Positions 6,539 to 8,340 of a stretch of DNA of 8,340 nucleotides are shown here, in pieces; position 1 is the first letter of the stretch, and each line of letters starts with the position of its first letter. Under the pieces are notes generated by a model. That model was not told where the DNA came from. It made no database searches and was given only the letters and a program-made list of their open reading frames with translations. A program made the position numbers and the translations under genes. Source of the DNA: Cellvibrionales bacterium (GTDB lineage: Bacteria; Pseudomonadota; Gammaproteobacteria; Pseudomonadales; UBA7434); the NCBI GenBank assembly GCA_003492055.1, contig DMZE01000270.1, positions 1-8,340 on the forward strand. The letters run 5' to 3'.

Positions 6539-7917
6539 CAACAATCAATACTGACACAAATAGCAGCAACCCTCTACGTCATCACGAAAAAAAGAGTGAT
6601 CGAGGTTCGGCGTCGTATTACTTACTGCTTATTTACTTGGTGTTTGTTCTCTTACGTTTCCATGAGTACATGCCGTCCCTTAGTGGCATCCCCATTATGC
6701 CTGCATTGCTTATTATGGCCGTCATCGCATGGTTATCGAATAAGCGCAGTTTCGCCAGCCCATCGCAACATAAGCTAATGCCCTTGCTGTTACTATCGAT
6801 GACATTATCAACCGCTATTGAGATTAATGGCGAATATGCAATGACGGTGTTTGCGAAGTTTTATCCGGTTGTTATTTTGTATTTTCTGATTGTTGATGCC
6901 ATGGATAATAATCAGAAATTTCGCGGCATTTTTAAAGTCATGGTTTTCTCTGCAGTCATTATGGCATTGCATGGAATTCAGCAATCCATTGAGGGTGTTG
7001 GCTGGACGGGCATGGATACCATCCGAGGACGAATTCGTTATATCGGCATTTTTGCCGATCCTAACGATATGGGTTTATTCTTTTTAACCGTTATTCCCAT
7101 GTTGATTTATTTAATGATTCGCAGCAACTTTTTTTTTCGTCTCGTCTATTTACTTGCCCTTGGCATTATTCTCTACGCTGTTTACTTAACTGAATCACGC
7201 GGTACCACCTTGGGCATAGCGGCGCTTGTCGCTTTATTAGCGGCCAGAAAATTCGGCCTTATTATCTCTGTAGGTATTGCTGCCGCCGCACTCGTTATTA
7301 TTATGGGACTGAACTCACGCGTTGCCCAAATTGATCCTGGTGAAGCCTCAGCAAAGGGCCGCGTTGATGCCTGGGAAGAAGGATATTACATGACTCGCGA
7401 TAACCCAATATTTGGCGTGGGCGTGGGTGGCTTTGTTATTCATCATTATCGTACTGCCCATAATACTTGGGTACTGGCTATGGCAGAACTGGGAATCCCG
7501 GGCTACTTTGTTTGGAACTCGTTAATGATTCTTTCATTAATTATGGTGATTCGTCTGGCTTTTTTTGAACTGACAAAAGCACCTCCATCCTCTGCTAATA
7601 AAGACAATAGTAATGGAAATAACCATGTAACGACTAAAGACCTCGAAGATTTTAATGAGGATAAAAATCTGAGCATTACCTTTTTATATTGCTTAAGCGG
7701 ATTTTGCTTGGCAACGTTTTTCTTAAGCCGAAGCTACAACATATTTCTCTATACGATGTATGCATTAATCGTTGCGCATTACATTAATATGACACTTAAA
7801 TGGCGAGACTTTCCAGAGGTATGCCTATCTCAACACTGGGGAAAGATTCTTATATTTACTTTAGGCAGTGTTATCGGCTTTTATTTTCTTGCCATGCTTT
7901 TATACGCATTAGGCTAA
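6535..7917 (+). CDS. Wzy/O-antigen ligase family membrane protein
   Basis: This multi-pass inner-membrane protein of 460 residues belongs to the Wzy_C (O-antigen ligase/polymerase) superfamily, which polymerises or transfers lipid-linked glycans on the periplasmic side. About a dozen hydrophobic segments are visible, including 28-42, 52-68, 104-121, 132-148, 179-196, 203-219, 223-260, 315-342, 380-397, 402-418 and 436-458. Family landmarks are IFADPNDMG (172-180), TESRGTTLG (219-227), GRVDAW (275-280) followed by NPIFGVGVGGF (290-300), and AHNTWVLAMAELGIPG (308-323) with the conserved His309. The start ATG shares ATGA (6535-6538) with the upstream stop, implying translational coupling. The first 26 residues are hydrophilic and poorly conserved in style. 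Residues about 349-378 form an Asn/Asp/Ser-rich insert between membrane segments. It could be the exopolysaccharide polymerase or the exosortase-A-associated O-glycosylation ligase; the sequence alone does not decide. Confidence 0.85.
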   Translation: MTTINTDTNSSNPLRHHEKKSDRGSASYYLLLIYLVFVLLRFHEYMPSLSGIPIMPALLIMAVIAWLSNKRSFASPSQHKLMPLLLLSMTLSTAIEINGEYAMTVFAKFYPVVILYFLIVDAMDNNQKFRGIFKVMVFSAVIMALHGIQQSIEGVGWTGMDTIRGRIRYIGIFADPNDMGLFFLTVIPMLIYLMIRSNFFFRLVYLLALGIILYAVYLTESRGTTLGIAALVALLAARKFGLIISVGIAAAALVIIMGLNSRVAQIDPGEASAKGRVDAWEEGYYMTRDNPIFGVGVGGFVIHHYRTAHNTWVLAMAELGIPGYFVWNSLMILSLIMVIRLAFFELTKAPPSSANKDNSNGNNHVTTKDLEDFNEDKNLSITFLYCLSGFCLATFFLSRSYNIFLYTMYALIVAHYINMTLKWRDFPEVCLSQHWGKILIFTLGSVIGFYFLAMLLYALG

Positions 7918-7950
7918 TGTCAGTTAGCACTAAAAAATTGAGTCAGAAAA

Positions 7951-7955
7951 AAGAG
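7951..7955 (+). promoter_or_regulatory. Shine-Dalgarno of the last glycosyltransferase
   Basis: AAGAG within a purine run (about 7945-7955) ends 5 bases before the ATG at 7961. This fixes the start of the gene that runs off the window. Confidence 0.5.
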
Positions 7956-7960
7956 TATTT

Positions 7961-8340
7961 ATGAAAAATTCAAAGCCACATATTATGATGATTGTTCTAA
8001 GCCTAGATATGGGCGGTCTAGAACGAATGGTTATTCAATTAATCCAAGGTTTACTGAAAAAAGACCTGCGTATTACTTTAGTTTGTCTTGAGCATGAGGG
8101 CGATATCGCTTATCAATTAGCGGATGAAAATATTGAGATAATTACGCTAAATAAAACGCCAGGGCTAAGATTCTCCTTAGCCATAAAAATTGCCAAACTG
8201 GTTAAATCACTTAATGTAGATGTTATTCATAGCCACAATAGCGTGCCGCATTTTTATGCCGCTTTAGCGATACCCTTACTGTTTAATCGTATTCCTCTTA
8301 TTCACACCAAGCATGGTCGTGATAACCCTGACCAGTCAAG
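7961..8340 (+). CDS. GT4-type glycosyltransferase, XrtA-locus style (3' partial)
   Basis: The frame is open from ATG 7961 to the window edge, so only 126 complete codons are visible. The protein begins with a hydrophobic beta strand (HIMMIVLSLDMGG) followed by GGLER (18-22), the N-terminal loop typical of family 4 GT-B transferases. VIHSHN (88-93) and HTKHGRD (115-121) follow. The GGLE loop plus an H-x-x-HGRD segment resembles the TIGR03088 type of sugar transferase associated with PEP-CTERM/EpsH systems. The catalytic C-terminal half with its EX7E motif lies beyond the window, so integrity cannot be judged. A 43-base gap separates it from the Wzy-family gene on the same strand, consistent with one transcription unit. 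The donor and acceptor sugars are unknown. Confidence 0.82.
   Translation, partial: MKNSKPHIMMIVLSLDMGGLERMVIQLIQGLLKKDLRITLVCLEHEGDIAYQLADENIEIITLNKTPGLRFSLAIKIAKLVKSLNVDVIHSHNSVPHFYAALAIPLLFNRIPLIHTKHGRDNPDQS

Noticed and set aside
7913..7928. GCTAA/TTAGC hairpin after the Wzy-family gene as a terminator
   Set aside because: The stem has five pairs, and A residues rather than T's follow on the coding strand.

Overview
The window is a fully forward-strand, AT-rich (roughly 40% G+C by eye), densely coding stretch from a Gram-negative bacterium. It carries part of an exosortase A (XrtA) / PEP-CTERM locus together with exopolysaccharide genes. Gene content, codon use (many TTA, AAA, ATT codons) and protein style suggest a marine or aquatic gammaproteobacterium. 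That placement is an inference; nothing here fixes the genus.

Layout: (1) 1-2529, a large TPR protein of the PrsT type, cut at its 5' end by the window edge. (2) 2648-4156 (or 2627-4156), exosortase fused to a C-terminal EpsI domain, with Cys, Arg and His catalytic motifs all visible. (3) 4239-5249 (or 4206-5249), a NodB/CE4 polysaccharide deacetylase. (4) 5303-6538, a GT4-type glycosyltransferase. (5) 6535-7917, a multi-pass Wzy/O-antigen-ligase-family protein overlapping gene 4 by ATGA. (6) 7961 to the end, the N-terminal 126 codons of a second GT4-type glycosyltransferase. No RNA gene, CRISPR array, mobile element or minus-strand gene was found. No gap between genes exceeds about 120 bases.

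How it fits together: exosortase is a membrane transpeptidase-like enzyme that recognises PEP-CTERM tails on exported proteins. In proteobacteria its gene usually sits with exopolysaccharide genes and with prsT. The two glycosyltransferases, the deacetylase and the polymerase/ligase would assemble, modify and polymerise or transfer a surface glycan. XrtA would process surface proteins associated with that matrix. No PEP-CTERM substrate is encoded in the window, so the substrates must lie elsewhere.

This is a recognisable system, not an unknown one. The points worth checking are local: the non-ATG start of the exosortase, a near-identical 16-bp motif ahead of both the exosortase and deacetylase genes, a departure from the usual N-terminal HG motif, a CX3C pair at the end of the EpsI domain, a hydrophilic insert in the polymerase, and a dense cluster of GCTAGC palindromes in prsT.
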